This document shows, piece by piece, positions 1-8,350 of a stretch of 64,000 nt of DNA. Origin of the DNA: Lentibacillus sp. CBA3610 (GTDB lineage: Bacteria > Bacillota > Bacilli > Bacillales > Amphibacillaceae). Under the pieces are notes generated by a model. That model saw only the letters and a list, made by a program, of their open reading frames with translations. It searched no databases and was not told the origin of the DNA. The stretch lies in the NCBI RefSeq assembly GCF_013373365.1, contig NZ_CP035925.1, positions 2,976,001-3,040,000 of the forward strand, written 5' to 3'. The first letter of the stretch is position 1. Every line of letters begins with the position of its first letter. The translations under genes and the position numbers were made by a program.

Positions 1-301
1 CAGACGCACGGAGAAGTCGAGCAATCTTGAGGCTCGGCTTTCTTTCTATTACTAGGATTATCTTAATAACCTGAGGTACCCAGAAGTCCCGAAATTTCAT
101 GTTTGATGTCTTACATTGTTCACCCTTACATGCTAATGGCGCTGTTCCTTATTAGGGAGAAGCGCCCGTTAAAGAAGATAGATATATGTTATGTTGGCAG
201 TAGTGATCTTCAACTTTGCTTCCGATCATTTTTTCAATGTTATTTTTGTAAGGTCTTGGAATTTAGATATTAAGTCTCTTACACATTGCTCACTTTTATA
301 T
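1..301. other. Intergenic start of window, no confident gene
   Basis: No gene with a convincing ribosome-binding site is seen here. A short inverted repeat CGAGC/GCTCG (18-36) followed by a T-rich stretch could be the terminator of a gene lying before the window. A structured GGGCGC-type element sits at 138-167 and is listed separately. Confidence 0.4.
138..167 (-). repeat. GGGCGC-type intergenic element, hairpin form
   Basis: GGCGCT (138-143) and AGCGCC (161-166) form the base of an imperfect hairpin, with TTCCT/AGGGA pairing inside. Read on the minus strand it begins GGGCGCTTCTCCCTAATAA, matching the pattern GGGCGC-N8-9-(G/T)AATAA found at several other intergenic sites in this window. Confidence 0.45.
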
Positions 302-499
302 TCACCGTTTCCATTTTTGGACAATGTCCAACCTCGCATACACTTGCTTTAAAAGAGCTTTGGCATCTCCATTCATTATATTTATACTGTTCAAAGTATC
401 TTCATATTGTTTCACAGATTCCTCAGAAGGTATCTTGTCTTCAAACATTAAACATTCTCCTGTCCCATTGATCTGTCTTATTACAGAAGAGCGTTCCAT
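302..499 (-). CDS. Hypothetical protein, 65 aa
   Basis: A small acidic/basic mixed ORF with helical-looking composition (residues 20-60 rich in E, D, K, L and A). No membrane segment or recognised motif is visible, and there is no strong ribosome-binding site before the ATG. It may be the tail of a larger lost gene or a genuine small gene. It lies in an accessory patch with GGGCGC elements on both sides. Function is unknown, and its coding status rests only on protein-like composition. Confidence 0.35.
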   Translation of the reverse strand: MERSSVIRQINGTGECLMFEDKIPSEESVKQYEDTLNSINIMNGDAKALLKQVYARLDIVQKWKR

Positions 500-519
500 T
501 CCACAATAACTATGCTTGC

Positions 520-540
520 GGTTATTCCAATAAAGCGCCC
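520..540 (-). repeat. GGGCGC-type intergenic element
   Basis: Read on the minus strand this is GGGCGCTTTATTGGAATAAC, close to the copy at 41080-41099 (GGGCGCTTATCCGGAATAAC). It lies between two small minus-strand genes. Confidence 0.45.
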
Positions 541-602
541 TATTGAGGAAGATTGGTTTAAAGATTAGACAGCTTTAAGTGGTACTTTACTCCAACCCAC
601 GC

Positions 603-950
603 TTATACCTTATAAACATAATACCGGAATAAACCACTGTGAAGGTTATTGAAGAAATAAGAAAATTGGATAAACCCCCCGGAAAATAAAACAAAATTCA
701 TTATAAAAAATGTGATGTTCACCAAAATCAAGGTAATAACTGTCCTACTCAATAAATTAAAATTTTTCCATTTGGGCGAGCGATCCAACATCAAAGCGAA
801 TATCCCCAAAACTAACACAAAAAAGAATCCAAATAACGATACCATTAGACTTTTCTGTTCCACGACATAAGTAGTATAGAAAACAGCAGCAGATAACACA
901 GCAAACAGTAAAATACTAATCCACATCTTAATACCGATTGTCCAATTCAT
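603..950 (-). CDS. Small integral membrane protein, unknown function
   Basis: A 115-aa protein with about four hydrophobic segments (residues roughly 8-28, 35-55, 67-87 and 88-100), so probably an inner-membrane protein. The start is supported by a GAGGGG ribosome-binding site a few bases before the ATG. No family motif is recognised. It is a stand-alone minus-strand gene in the accessory patch at the left edge, and its function cannot be stated. Confidence 0.6.
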   Translation of the reverse strand: MNWTIGIKMWISILLFAVLSAAVFYTTYVVEQKSLMVSLFGFFFVLVLGIFALMLDRSPKWKNFNLLSRTVITLILVNITFFIMNFVLFSGGFIQFSYFFNNLHSGLFRYYVYKV

Positions 951-1021
951 TTTTCCCCTCTTTTTAAAAACGATTTTATTCCGTAATTGGATCCATTATA
1001 ACTGATTTTAGCACCATCATT

Positions 1022-1040
1022 TTATTAGGGAAATGCGCCC
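1022..1040 (-). repeat. GGGCGC-type intergenic element
   Basis: On the minus strand this reads GGGCGCATTTCCCTAATAA, the same pattern as the element at 138-167. It lies upstream of the BceR-like regulator gene. Confidence 0.45.
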
Positions 1041-1189
1041 GATTACTGAATAGTCTTTTCCGATATTTAGCTGGTATTGAAGAACAAAAGGTAACCATCA
1101 CTTTTGCTACTACTACCACTGCATTATACACGATAAAACAGTTTCGCTACAATGGAACTAGAGAATGTTTCAAAAAGTGAGTGATTCCA

Positions 1190-1885
1190 TTGTCCAACAT
1201 TTTGCTAATTGAAGATGATACAAGCTTGTTTCAAGAAATAGAGGAACGCCTTTCCAGTTGGGATTATGAAGTATACGGTGTAAGTAGCTTTAATGAAATC
1301 ATGCAAGATTTTACAAGCCTAAAACCAGATTTGGTTATTATTGATATACAATTGCCGAAATACGATGGTTTCCATTGGTGCCGGATGATTCGGACGCACT
1401 CCAATGTTCCCATTATCTTTTTATCTTCCCGCGATCATCCGACCGATATGGTCATGTCGATGCAGCTTGGCGCGGATGATTATGTTCAGAAGCCGTTCCA
1501 CTTTGATGTATTGATTGCAAAAATACAAGCGATCCTCCGACGCGTTTATGATTACAACACGGACCAAATAGAACTGCGCACGTGGAATAGCGCGACGCTT
1601 GATTATGCCAAAAATACAGTAACCAATCAGAAAGGTACGATTGAGTTAACGAAAAATGAAATGTACATTCTGAAAGTTTTAATCGAGCGTAAAAACGAAA
1701 TTGTCAGCCGCGAAGAAATCATCCAGAGGCTTTGGGATGACGAACGTTTCATTAGTGACAATACCTTGACCGTCAATGTGAACCGGCTGCGAAAGCGGTT
1801 GGATGAACTCGCATTAGGCCGTTTTATCGAGACAAAAGTCGGGCAAGGCTATCAGGCAAAAGAGGTGGCCCAACCAAATGATTAA
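1190..1885 (+). CDS. OmpR-family response regulator (BceR/YxdJ-like)
   Basis: Cytoplasmic DNA-binding response regulator of a peptide-antibiotic sensing system. The receiver domain has the acidic pocket EDD near the N-terminus, phosphoacceptor Asp about 52 (in the VIIDIQLP segment) and conserved Lys about 101 (VQKPF). The C-terminal winged helix (about 130-230) ends in the OmpR-type segment NTLTVNVNRLRKRL. A TTG start at 1190 is preferred because GTGAGTG precedes it; GTG at 1181 is the alternative. It overlaps the histidine kinase gene by 8 bp, and bceAB-type genes follow. This operon order is the standard Bacillus detoxification-module layout, and the kinase is the expected partner. Confidence 0.88.
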   Translation: MSNILLIEDDTSLFQEIEERLSSWDYEVYGVSSFNEIMQDFTSLKPDLVIIDIQLPKYDGFHWCRMIRTHSNVPIIFLSSRDHPTDMVMSMQLGADDYVQKPFHFDVLIAKIQAILRRVYDYNTDQIELRTWNSATLDYAKNTVTNQKGTIELTKNEMYILKVLIERKNEIVSREEIIQRLWDDERFISDNTLTVNVNRLRKRLDELALGRFIETKVGQGYQAKEVAQPND

Positions 1886-2876
1886 AAAGTACTTAATCGA
1901 GCGATGCAGCTGGCTAATCCTATTTATCGGGCTACAACTGCTTACGATTTTTATTGCCCTGATCGACCCGAGTATCACCGTCCGTCCCGTGTTATATATT
2001 GTTTTTTTATCGACTGTTATCCTGGTTGTATTTGTCATCGTCCGCTATCAAAAGGAAACAGCATTTTACAAACAACTACGGGATAGCGATGACGACTTAA
2101 CGGATATAAGAAAAGGAACGAGTCCGTTCGAAAAAATCGTTGAAGAACGACTTGATGAGCAAACGAAACAGTACAAAAATGAGCTCACGCAGCACCATAT
2201 AAAATTGGAACAGGAAAAAGATGAGCTTTTATCGTGGATTCATGAAGTGAAAACACCATTAACCGCCATGCAGCTTATGATAGAACGCGTAGAAGATAAA
2301 AAGGTTAAAGAGCAATTAAAGTACGAATGGCTGCGAATGTACCTGCTTCTTGATCAGCAGCTGCATCAAAAGCGCATTCCTTTTATGGAAAACGACTTAT
2401 ATATCGAACAAACCAGCCTGGAACCATTGATTTTCCAAGAAATAAAAGCATTACAGTCCTGGTGTATGCGCAAAGGGATTGGCTTTGAGGTTTCTTTAGA
2501 AATAGAGGAGGTATTAACGGATGCCAAATGGCTTGCCTTCATTATTCGGCAGCTGTTAACCAACGCCATCAAATATACGGAAAGTGCTGATATTTCGATC
2601 ACCAGCTATCGTGAACAACAGCACACAACGCTCGCCATCCAGGATCACGGCAGAGGTATTGATGTCAAAGACTTGCCGCGCATTCTTGACCGTGGTTTCA
2701 CCTCGACGACTGCCCACCAGGACACCGCTTCATCTGGTATGGGGCTCTATTTGGTTAAAAATGCAATAAAGCCATTACACATCAAGATCGGTGTCCAATC
2801 CAATGTCGGAGAAGGCACAACATTTACATTAACATTCCCCAACAAAAATGAATTTGTTGCGATTACTGGCATGTGA
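1878..2876 (+). CDS. Intramembrane-sensing histidine kinase (BceS-like)
   Basis: A 332-aa membrane kinase with two N-terminal transmembrane helices (about 12-30 and 36-56) joined by a very short extracellular loop. This is typical of kinases that sense through a BceAB-type transporter. The phosphoacceptor His is about residue 122 in WIHEVKTPLTAM. The HATPase domain shows an N-box (RQLLTNAIKYT), DHGRGI, and a GMGLYLV G2 motif. The gene overlaps the regulator and is followed by bceA. Because the partner permease is truncated here, signalling through this kinase may be changed or lost; that is an inference. Confidence 0.88.
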   Translation: MIKKYLIERCSWLILFIGLQLLTIFIALIDPSITVRPVLYIVFLSTVILVVFVIVRYQKETAFYKQLRDSDDDLTDIRKGTSPFEKIVEERLDEQTKQYKNELTQHHIKLEQEKDELLSWIHEVKTPLTAMQLMIERVEDKKVKEQLKYEWLRMYLLLDQQLHQKRIPFMENDLYIEQTSLEPLIFQEIKALQSWCMRKGIGFEVSLEIEEVLTDAKWLAFIIRQLLTNAIKYTESADISITSYREQQHTTLAIQDHGRGIDVKDLPRILDRGFTSTTAHQDTASSGMGLYLVKNAIKPLHIKIGVQSNVGEGTTFTLTFPNKNEFVAITGM

Positions 2877-2895
2877 CAAGATTGTCACATGCCAG
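2866..2895 (+). promoter_or_regulatory. BceR-type operator: perfect inverted repeat before bceA
   Basis: Two perfect 14-nt arms (CTGGCATGTGACAA and TTGTCACATGCCAG) flank a 2-bp centre and overlap the kinase stop codon. The core TGACA-N4-TGTCA fits the TNACA-N4-TGTNA pattern remembered for BceR-family boxes. A possible -10 TATGAT lies at 2941-2946, placing the box centre about 70 bp upstream of the inferred start. That is suitable for an activator, and there is no good -35. Confidence 0.65.
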
Positions 2896-2971
2896 TATCA
2901 TTTGTTCGGTGAATCGTAGGAAAAATGGATGGCATACGTTTATGATGGAAATAGTTTAAAGGAGTGAGGAC

Positions 2972-3730
2972 ATGATGTTACAAGCAATGAAAATTCATAA
3001 AAGCTTTGGAAACAAATTTAATAAACAAGAAGTCTTAAAAGGGATTGATATTAACGTCGATAAAGGCGAATTCGTCAGTATTATGGGGGCATCTGGTTCT
3101 GGAAAGACAACACTGCTTAATGTGCTTTCTTCCATTGACCGGGTAAACCGAGGAACGATCATCATTCAAGGACAGGAATTAACATCGATGAAAGATAAAC
3201 AGCTCGCAACATTCCGTAAACATCATTTAGGATTTATTTTTCAGGAGTATAATTTGCTTGATACGCTGACCGTCAAGGAAAATATTTTACTGCCACTGTC
3301 CGTTAATAACGTATCGAAAAAAGAGGCGAACCAAACGTTTAAGGAAGTAACAGACGAGCTCGGCATCTATGACATCCGGAATAAGTATCCGAATGAGCTT
3401 TCCGGCGGACAAAAGCAGCGCACATCGGCAGCGCGTGCGTTCATCCACGAACCAAGCATTATTTTTGCAGATGAACCGACTGGGGCCCTTGACTCGAAAT
3501 CAGCATCCGATTTATTAGATAAACTGAACAACTTAAATCACACACGGGACGCAACGATTGTTATGGTCACCCACGACCCGGTCGCTGCCAGCTATTCAGG
3601 ACGGGTTGTTTTTATCAAAGACGGCCAAATGTATACCCAGCTCAATAAAGGTGATCAAACACGGCAGACCTTTTTAAAAGACATCATGACAACACAAGGT
3701 GTCCTGGGCGGTGTTTATAATGAGCATTAA
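2972..3730 (+). CDS. BceA-type ABC transporter ATPase
   Basis: The 252-aa ATP-binding subunit of a BceAB-type exporter that protects against cell-wall-active peptides. Walker A GASGSGKT is at about 39-46, the Q-loop is in IFQEYNLLD (about 89-97), signature LSGGQKQR about 143-150, Walker B IIFADE about 163-168, and the switch His is in MVTHDP. The start ATG follows GGAGTGAGG. The gene overlaps the permease gene by 11 bp, showing tight coupling. The ATPase is full length, but its membrane partner is truncated, so the complex may not be functional. Confidence 0.9.
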   Translation: MMLQAMKIHKSFGNKFNKQEVLKGIDINVDKGEFVSIMGASGSGKTTLLNVLSSIDRVNRGTIIIQGQELTSMKDKQLATFRKHHLGFIFQEYNLLDTLTVKENILLPLSVNNVSKKEANQTFKEVTDELGIYDIRNKYPNELSGGQKQRTSAARAFIHEPSIIFADEPTGALDSKSASDLLDKLNNLNHTRDATIVMVTHDPVAASYSGRVVFIKDGQMYTQLNKGDQTRQTFLKDIMTTQGVLGGVYNEH

Positions 3731-5018
3731 ACGTCTGATTTGGCAAAGTCTGAAGAAGAATATCCGGAGCTACTACCTGTACGTATTCGCCTTGACCTTT
3801 AGTGTGGCGCTATATTTTGCATTTGTCACGCTGCAGTTTGATCCGGCATTGGACACCATGTCGGGTACCGCAAAAGGATCAGCGGGAATTTACGCCGGAT
3901 CAGTATTACTTATCGCCATTGTCACCGTATTTCTGTTATATGCCAACAACCTGTTTATTAAACGTAGAAGTAAAGAGATCGGTTTATTTCAGTTGATTGG
4001 TATGACAAAAGGCAAGATTTTTCGCATTTTGAGTATCGAAAATAGTGTCCTTTATGCCGGATCGATAGTCATTGGCATTTTTCTCGGTTTTGCTGGTTCG
4101 AAACTGATCAAACTTATTTTCTTCCAAATAACGGGGATTGATCAGGTTGCGGCATTAAATTTTTCAGCTAAAGCCACGGGACAGACGCTGCTTGTCTTTC
4201 TCATCATTTACCTGTTCATTATGGTCATGAACTATTTGTTTATAAACCGGCAGAGCGTTCTGTCCCTGTTTCAGATAAGGTCCAAATCAGAGAACGTGAA
4301 AAAAATGTCGATTATGCAGATACTGATCGGAATTATTGGTATTGGACTTATTATGACCGGATATTATTTATCCACGAAACTATTCAGTGGAGATATTGAT
4401 AACCAGCTCTTTTTTGCGATGTTGAGTATTTTAGGTTCGGTTATCATTGGCACCTACTTGTTTTTCAAGGGATCGGTCAGCTTTATCCTGCAGCTAATTC
4501 GCAAATCGAAAGCCGGCTACTTATCGATTAACAATGTGCTATCCTTGTCGTCGATCATGTTCCGCATGAAGTCGAATGCTGTACTGTTGACGGTCATAAC
4601 AACCGTTTCTGCTTTGGCAATCGGCTTATTATCGCTCACGTATATTTCCTATTATTCAATGGGAAAATCGGCCCAGCAGATAGCGCCTAATGACTTTTCC
4701 CTTACAGATGCAGATGATGCCGATAGTTTTATGGAAGAGTTGAATGCGGAACAAATCGGATATGAAGAAACGCGGATTGATTTTATAACTGTCCGTGCCG
4801 ATATAACAGACGCTCTGGAATCGGCTCTGAGCAATTTTAATGGTGAACTGGAGAATACCAGGATAGTGGTCGTCAGTGACCAAGCAACAGCGGACATCAA
4901 TGTTTCGCTGGATGAAGCGGCCCTTACCGGGGTCGGTGGTTCCATTTCGCAATTCCTTTCCTTTCAAGAGGAGGGCAACATAACCCTGTCCAGTCAAACC
5001 AGTACCATTTTACAATGA
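3720..5018 (+). pseudogene. BceB-type permease, C-terminally truncated
   Basis: The product starts as a typical BceB permease (N-terminal helix, FtsX-like block, helices to about residue 320). It then enters the large extracellular domain and stops at 432 aa, where family members are usually about 630-670 aa. The last three transmembrane helices are missing. The stop lies 19 bp before the 3' end of a convergent DUF2812 gene, so the rest of the gene has been deleted and not merely frameshifted. The ATG at 3720 is chosen because it overlaps bceA and begins [14 protein letters not shown], as in relatives. It is probably non-functional as a transporter. Confidence 0.8.
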
Positions 5019-5037
5019 CGGCGGACACCCTAGCATA

Positions 5038-5607
5038 TTATTTTTCCTTTAACATTGAATACTTTCGATAAAACTTATAGAAATAGCTACCAAAGATAAC
5101 AGCCAGAATTACGGGAGACAACTTCAATAGAACAAATGGTGTTTCAAATATAAATGCTTTCCAAAATAATACGCCATTCATACTCCAAAGACCTTCATGA
5201 TATAATGGTCCCGAATCCGTGTATAGACCGAAAGACATAGCTAAAAACATGATACCCAACGAAAAAGAATAACCCATTAATCGTTTATAATAATTACCCT
5301 TTGATTGACAATCCGAAAAGATTTCACTTTGACCATCGTCTTTTTTTTGCCAATAGCGAGTCCCACCAAGCAAGGTGTCTGTTATATAATTCCAGCCGAA
5401 GTCTTCGTATATCCCTTTGTATTCTTCAAGCTTTGTCTTTGGTAAATATTCTTGATAATCAAGTCGCATAACATATCTCTTATTGGTTTTTTCGAAAGTA
5501 TATATTCCTAATCCACTAATATTTGTACAACGATAACCTTTTTGTAATTGCTCGTTCAGCCATTGCTCTTCTTTTTCAATATCAAAAAATACCTTTACAC
5601 TCTTCAT
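5038..5607 (-). CDS. DUF2812 membrane protein
   Basis: The 189-aa product has an N-terminal DUF2812 domain (opening KSVKVFFDIEKEEQWLN) and two predicted transmembrane helices (about 85-105 and 135-160). The ATG at 5607 is preferred because GAAGGAAGTGA precedes it at good spacing; a start at 5625 is possible. The gene overlaps the padR-like gene, a well-known Firmicutes pair in which the PadR protein represses the membrane protein. The biochemical role is unknown. Its 3' end abuts the truncated bceB, marking a rearrangement point. Confidence 0.8.
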   Translation of the reverse strand: MKSVKVFFDIEKEEQWLNEQLQKGYRCTNISGLGIYTFEKTNKRYVMRLDYQEYLPKTKLEEYKGIYEDFGWNYITDTLLGGTRYWQKKDDGQSEIFSDCQSKGNYYKRLMGYSFSLGIMFLAMSFGLYTDSGPLYHEGLWSMNGVLFWKAFIFETPFVLLKLSPVILAVIFGSYFYKFYRKYSMLKEK

Positions 5608-5911
5608 TTGATTCACTTCCTTCATACAAGGATAAAATATGCACTAGCCTCTCTTGTTCCATGTTCAAAACGGCGCGTCCTTCTTCCGTAATTTTATATA
5701 TTTTTCTCCGGCCTGACTTTCCGACAGGTTCAATCCAGCCATGTTTATTCAAGTTTTCATTTGCGCCGTATAATGTACCAGCTGCTAAAACAACGGTACC
5801 ATTACTTAATTGTTCTATCTTCTGCATGACTGCATAGCCGTGGAGTGGCTCACGTAGAGCTAGTAAAATATAGTGCATGGTTTCAGACAACGGCAATAAT
5901 TTATGTTTCAT
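5582..5911 (-). CDS. PadR-family transcriptional regulator
   Basis: A 109-aa PadR-type winged-helix repressor. The segment LREPLHGYAVMQKIEQ is the classic PadR N-terminal helix pair, followed by AAGTLYGANENLNKHGW (recognition helix) and the wing GRRKIYKITEEGRAVL. It overlaps the downstream DUF2812 gene and is probably autoregulated through the palindrome just upstream. The ligand is unknown; PadR proteins often respond to phenolics or drugs. Confidence 0.85.
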   Translation of the reverse strand: MKHKLLPLSETMHYILLALREPLHGYAVMQKIEQLSNGTVVLAAGTLYGANENLNKHGWIEPVGKSGRRKIYKITEEGRAVLNMEQERLVHILSLYEGSESNEECKGIF

Positions 5912-5933
5912 ACTTTTTCCCTCTATTCGGCTT

Positions 5934-5990
5934 AACTATATAGTTTGACTTTATAAAAACATAATACAGTTCAACTGAATAGTCAACAGT
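5934..5990 (-). promoter_or_regulatory. padR promoter region with palindromic operator
   Basis: AACTATATAGTT (5934-5945) is a perfect 12-bp palindrome just before the padR start. On the minus strand a TTGACT hexamer lies farther upstream, with TATGTT or TATTAT as the possible -10. The palindrome sits near the expected transcription start, as expected for autorepression. Confidence 0.5.
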
Positions 5991-6052
5991 ATTTTTAAAA
6001 TTCATCGAAGTAACATAAAGTAAAATCTTAATAACAAAGCAAAATTTAATCC

Positions 6053-6089
6053 AAAAAAGTCGATTTCTATTACGTAGGAAAATCGACTT
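6053..6089 (-). terminator. Rho-independent terminator for the 6182-6472 gene
   Basis: AAGTCGATTT (6057-6066) pairs with AAATCGACTT (6080-6089). On the minus strand the stem is followed by a T run (A run at 6053-6058 on the plus strand). It lies downstream of the small minus-strand gene. Confidence 0.7.
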
Positions 6090-6111
6090 CTTGTGCTAAT
6101 CTTATGGAAAT

Positions 6112-6140
6112 CCCCTTTAGACAAATTACATCTAAAGGGG
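6112..6140. other. Perfect 10-bp hairpin without T tract
   Basis: CCCCTTTAGA (6112-6121) and TCTAAAGGGG (6131-6140) form a perfect stem with a 9-nt loop. There is no T run on either side, so it is not a classical terminator. It lies in the 3' region of the 6182-6472 transcript and may stabilise or process it. Confidence 0.4.
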
Positions 6141-6181
6141 GCGAAAGGATAATACGTTTTTATTAACTGTTCGATTTCATT

Positions 6182-6472
6182 TTAAATGTGAGCACCTTGA
6201 CATGCGTGAAAAATAACGGGAGCAGGATCAGAAAAATCACCCGCTACTTTTGTAACATGCATGCAGCGGGGTTTCATTTGATCGGTGGCAGCTGATCGCC
6301 AAATCTCCAGCAGTCGGTCAACATAATTCGAAAATTTGCTGCTTACTAAAACATTCATACTCGGAACATTTTCAATTGCAAGATCATCCATAAAGTGATG
6401 GGCGAATTCAATCATCTCGTTTTCCGCCAAATTTTTCGTGCCCTCAATGGTAATAAAGTTTTCGCCATTCAC
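6182..6472 (-). CDS. Hypothetical protein, 96 aa
   Basis: A soluble 96-aa protein with no membrane segment. The C-terminal stretch contains Cys, His and aromatic residues (MHVTKV, IFHACQGAHI) that could bind a metal, but no family is recognised. The start is well supported by AAGGTGA 7 nt before the ATG. It is a monocistronic gene with its own terminator downstream. Function is unknown. Confidence 0.6.
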   Translation of the reverse strand: MNGENFITIEGTKNLAENEMIEFAHHFMDDLAIENVPSMNVLVSSKFSNYVDRLLEIWRSAATDQMKPRCMHVTKVAGDFSDPAPVIFHACQGAHI

Positions 6473-6661
6473 GATTCACCTTAGAATAATTCGGTAATCT
6501 GTTCATAGCTCCCATAGAATCCTGCTCCCTTTCCGATGCTTTATCATACGTCCCCTGTTTATCGGGAATGCGGCTGAATGCCAATAATCCTCCAAACATA
6601 CCAGATTCATGCATAGCCTCTCAACAAAAAGAAAAGCTAACCGGTAGAGAGGGTGAGAAAA

Positions 6662-8299
6662 ATGAACAAGAATTTGATTGATTGGCCTACATTTATCGGT
6701 GCTTTATTTCTGCTCTTGGCTGTCTCCATCCCCTTGGCACTTTTCCCTGAAATAGGCAAGGAAGTCGTCAATATGGCCAATGATTTCATGACGGGGAATT
6801 TCGGTGTGATGTATTTGATTTTTGGTCTGGCCGCTTTTGCCTTTCTGATTTATGTTGCATTCAGCAAAAACGGTCATATCAAACTTGGTGATAAAGATGC
6901 TGAAAAAGAATTCGGCACGATATCATGGGCTGCCATGCTGTTTGCTGCAGGTATCGGTTCAAGTATCCTTTATTGGGCGATGATTGAGTGGGCATACTAC
7001 TATCAGGGTCCGCCGTTTGGGATTGAAGGTGAATCGCAGGAAGCAGTCGATTGGGCATCGGCATACGGTATATTCCACTGGGGACCAATCGCCTGGGCCA
7101 TCTATACATTGCCGGCTTTACCGATTGCTTATTTTTATTACGTTCGGAAAAAGCCTGTCCTGAAAATAAGTGAAGCTGTCAGACCTGTTCTCGGCCGATT
7201 AGTTGATACACCACTTGGCGTCGTGATTGATGTTTTGTTCATGTTTGGCCTGATGGGTGGTGCTGGAACGACGCTTGCGCTGGGAACGCCGATGATTGCA
7301 GAAGGGGTTCATGACATAACCGGGTTGCCGGTCAACCTGGGGATGCAAGCGGTTATTATGCTGATTTGCACAAGTATTTTTGCGATCAGTGCCTACTCCG
7401 GTTTGCGCCGTGGGATCAAGGTACTAAGTGATATTAACCTATGGCTGGCAATCTTTGTCCTCGCGTTCATCTTTCTGTTCGGACCAACGCTGTTCATCAG
7501 TGAAACCACATTCACAAGTCTCGGCCTCATTTTGGATAACTTTTTCAAAATGGCTACATGGCTTGAACCATATGCGAATGTTGGCGGTTTTACAGAATCA
7601 GGCTTTCCGGAATCATGGACCGTCTTTTATTGGGCATGGTGGCTTGTCTATGCACCTTTTGTCGGGCTGTTCGTTGCCCGTATTTCCCGAGGACGAACCA
7701 TTCAGGAAATGATTTTCGGTACGATGGTGTATGGAACCATCGGCAGTGTTCTGTTTTTCGGGATAATGGGCAACTTCGGCTTACACCTGCAGTTAACCGG
7801 AAGTTTTGATGTGATCGGCTTTATGAATGAAAATGGTGCGCCAGCTGCAATTATTGCCATTATGAATCAGCTGCCAATGGCGGGTCTAATGGTATTGGTG
7901 TTTACTGTTCTGGCAATTATTTTCCTTGCGACAACATTTGATTCATCGTCGTACATTCTCTCTGCTGTAGTTCAAAAAGAAGTACAGTCTGAACCATTGC
8001 GCTGGAACCGCCTGTTTTGGGCGTTCACCTTATGCCTGATGCCACTGGTTCTCATGTTCATCGGTGATTTGCAGACATTGCAGACAGCGAGTATTGTAGC
8101 CGGCTTTCCGGTCCTGTTCATTATGGGTCTGTTAGCCTGGTCGTTTATGAAGGCATCCAACGAGGATATACGCGCTTCCAGGGACTATGAGCCGCCTACG
8201 ATCCATATCAATCGACGCGAAATATTGGAACGGATGCGCAGCCGGAAAAAGAAACGTTCGGCACTTGAAGCATTGGAAGACAGAAATATTGATGATTAA
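6662..8299 (+). CDS. BCCT-family osmolyte/carnitine transporter
   Basis: A 545-aa inner-membrane transporter of the betaine/carnitine/choline family, with about 12 hydrophobic segments. Characteristic segments are MLFAAGIGSSILYWAMIEWAYYY (helix 3 with Trp/Tyr aromatic-box residues) and the conserved FVARISRGRTIQEMIFG after helix 8. The ATG at 6662 follows AGAGAGGGTGAG; a GTG at 6653 is possible. The cytoplasmic C-terminus is short and charged. Substrate cannot be fixed from sequence; glycine betaine, choline or carnitine uptake fits a halophile. An intercistronic hairpin separates it from the NhaC gene. Confidence 0.88.
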   Translation: MNKNLIDWPTFIGALFLLLAVSIPLALFPEIGKEVVNMANDFMTGNFGVMYLIFGLAAFAFLIYVAFSKNGHIKLGDKDAEKEFGTISWAAMLFAAGIGSSILYWAMIEWAYYYQGPPFGIEGESQEAVDWASAYGIFHWGPIAWAIYTLPALPIAYFYYVRKKPVLKISEAVRPVLGRLVDTPLGVVIDVLFMFGLMGGAGTTLALGTPMIAEGVHDITGLPVNLGMQAVIMLICTSIFAISAYSGLRRGIKVLSDINLWLAIFVLAFIFLFGPTLFISETTFTSLGLILDNFFKMATWLEPYANVGGFTESGFPESWTVFYWAWWLVYAPFVGLFVARISRGRTIQEMIFGTMVYGTIGSVLFFGIMGNFGLHLQLTGSFDVIGFMNENGAPAAIIAIMNQLPMAGLMVLVFTVLAIIFLATTFDSSSYILSAVVQKEVQSEPLRWNRLFWAFTLCLMPLVLMFIGDLQTLQTASIVAGFPVLFIMGLLAWSFMKASNEDIRASRDYEPPTIHINRREILERMRSRKKKRSALEALEDRNIDD

Positions 8300-8300
8300 A

Positions 8301-8330
8301 CAGGCAGAGGCAAAGCATTGCCCCTGCCTG
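8301..8330 (+). terminator. Intercistronic hairpin between BCCT and NhaC genes
   Basis: CAGGCAG (8301-8307) pairs with CTGCCTG (8324-8330), with inner pairing GGCAA/TTGCC. No T run follows, so it more likely acts as an attenuator or mRNA stabiliser than as a full terminator. Confidence 0.45.
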
Positions 8331-8350
8331 AATTGAAAGGGGGCGAATGG

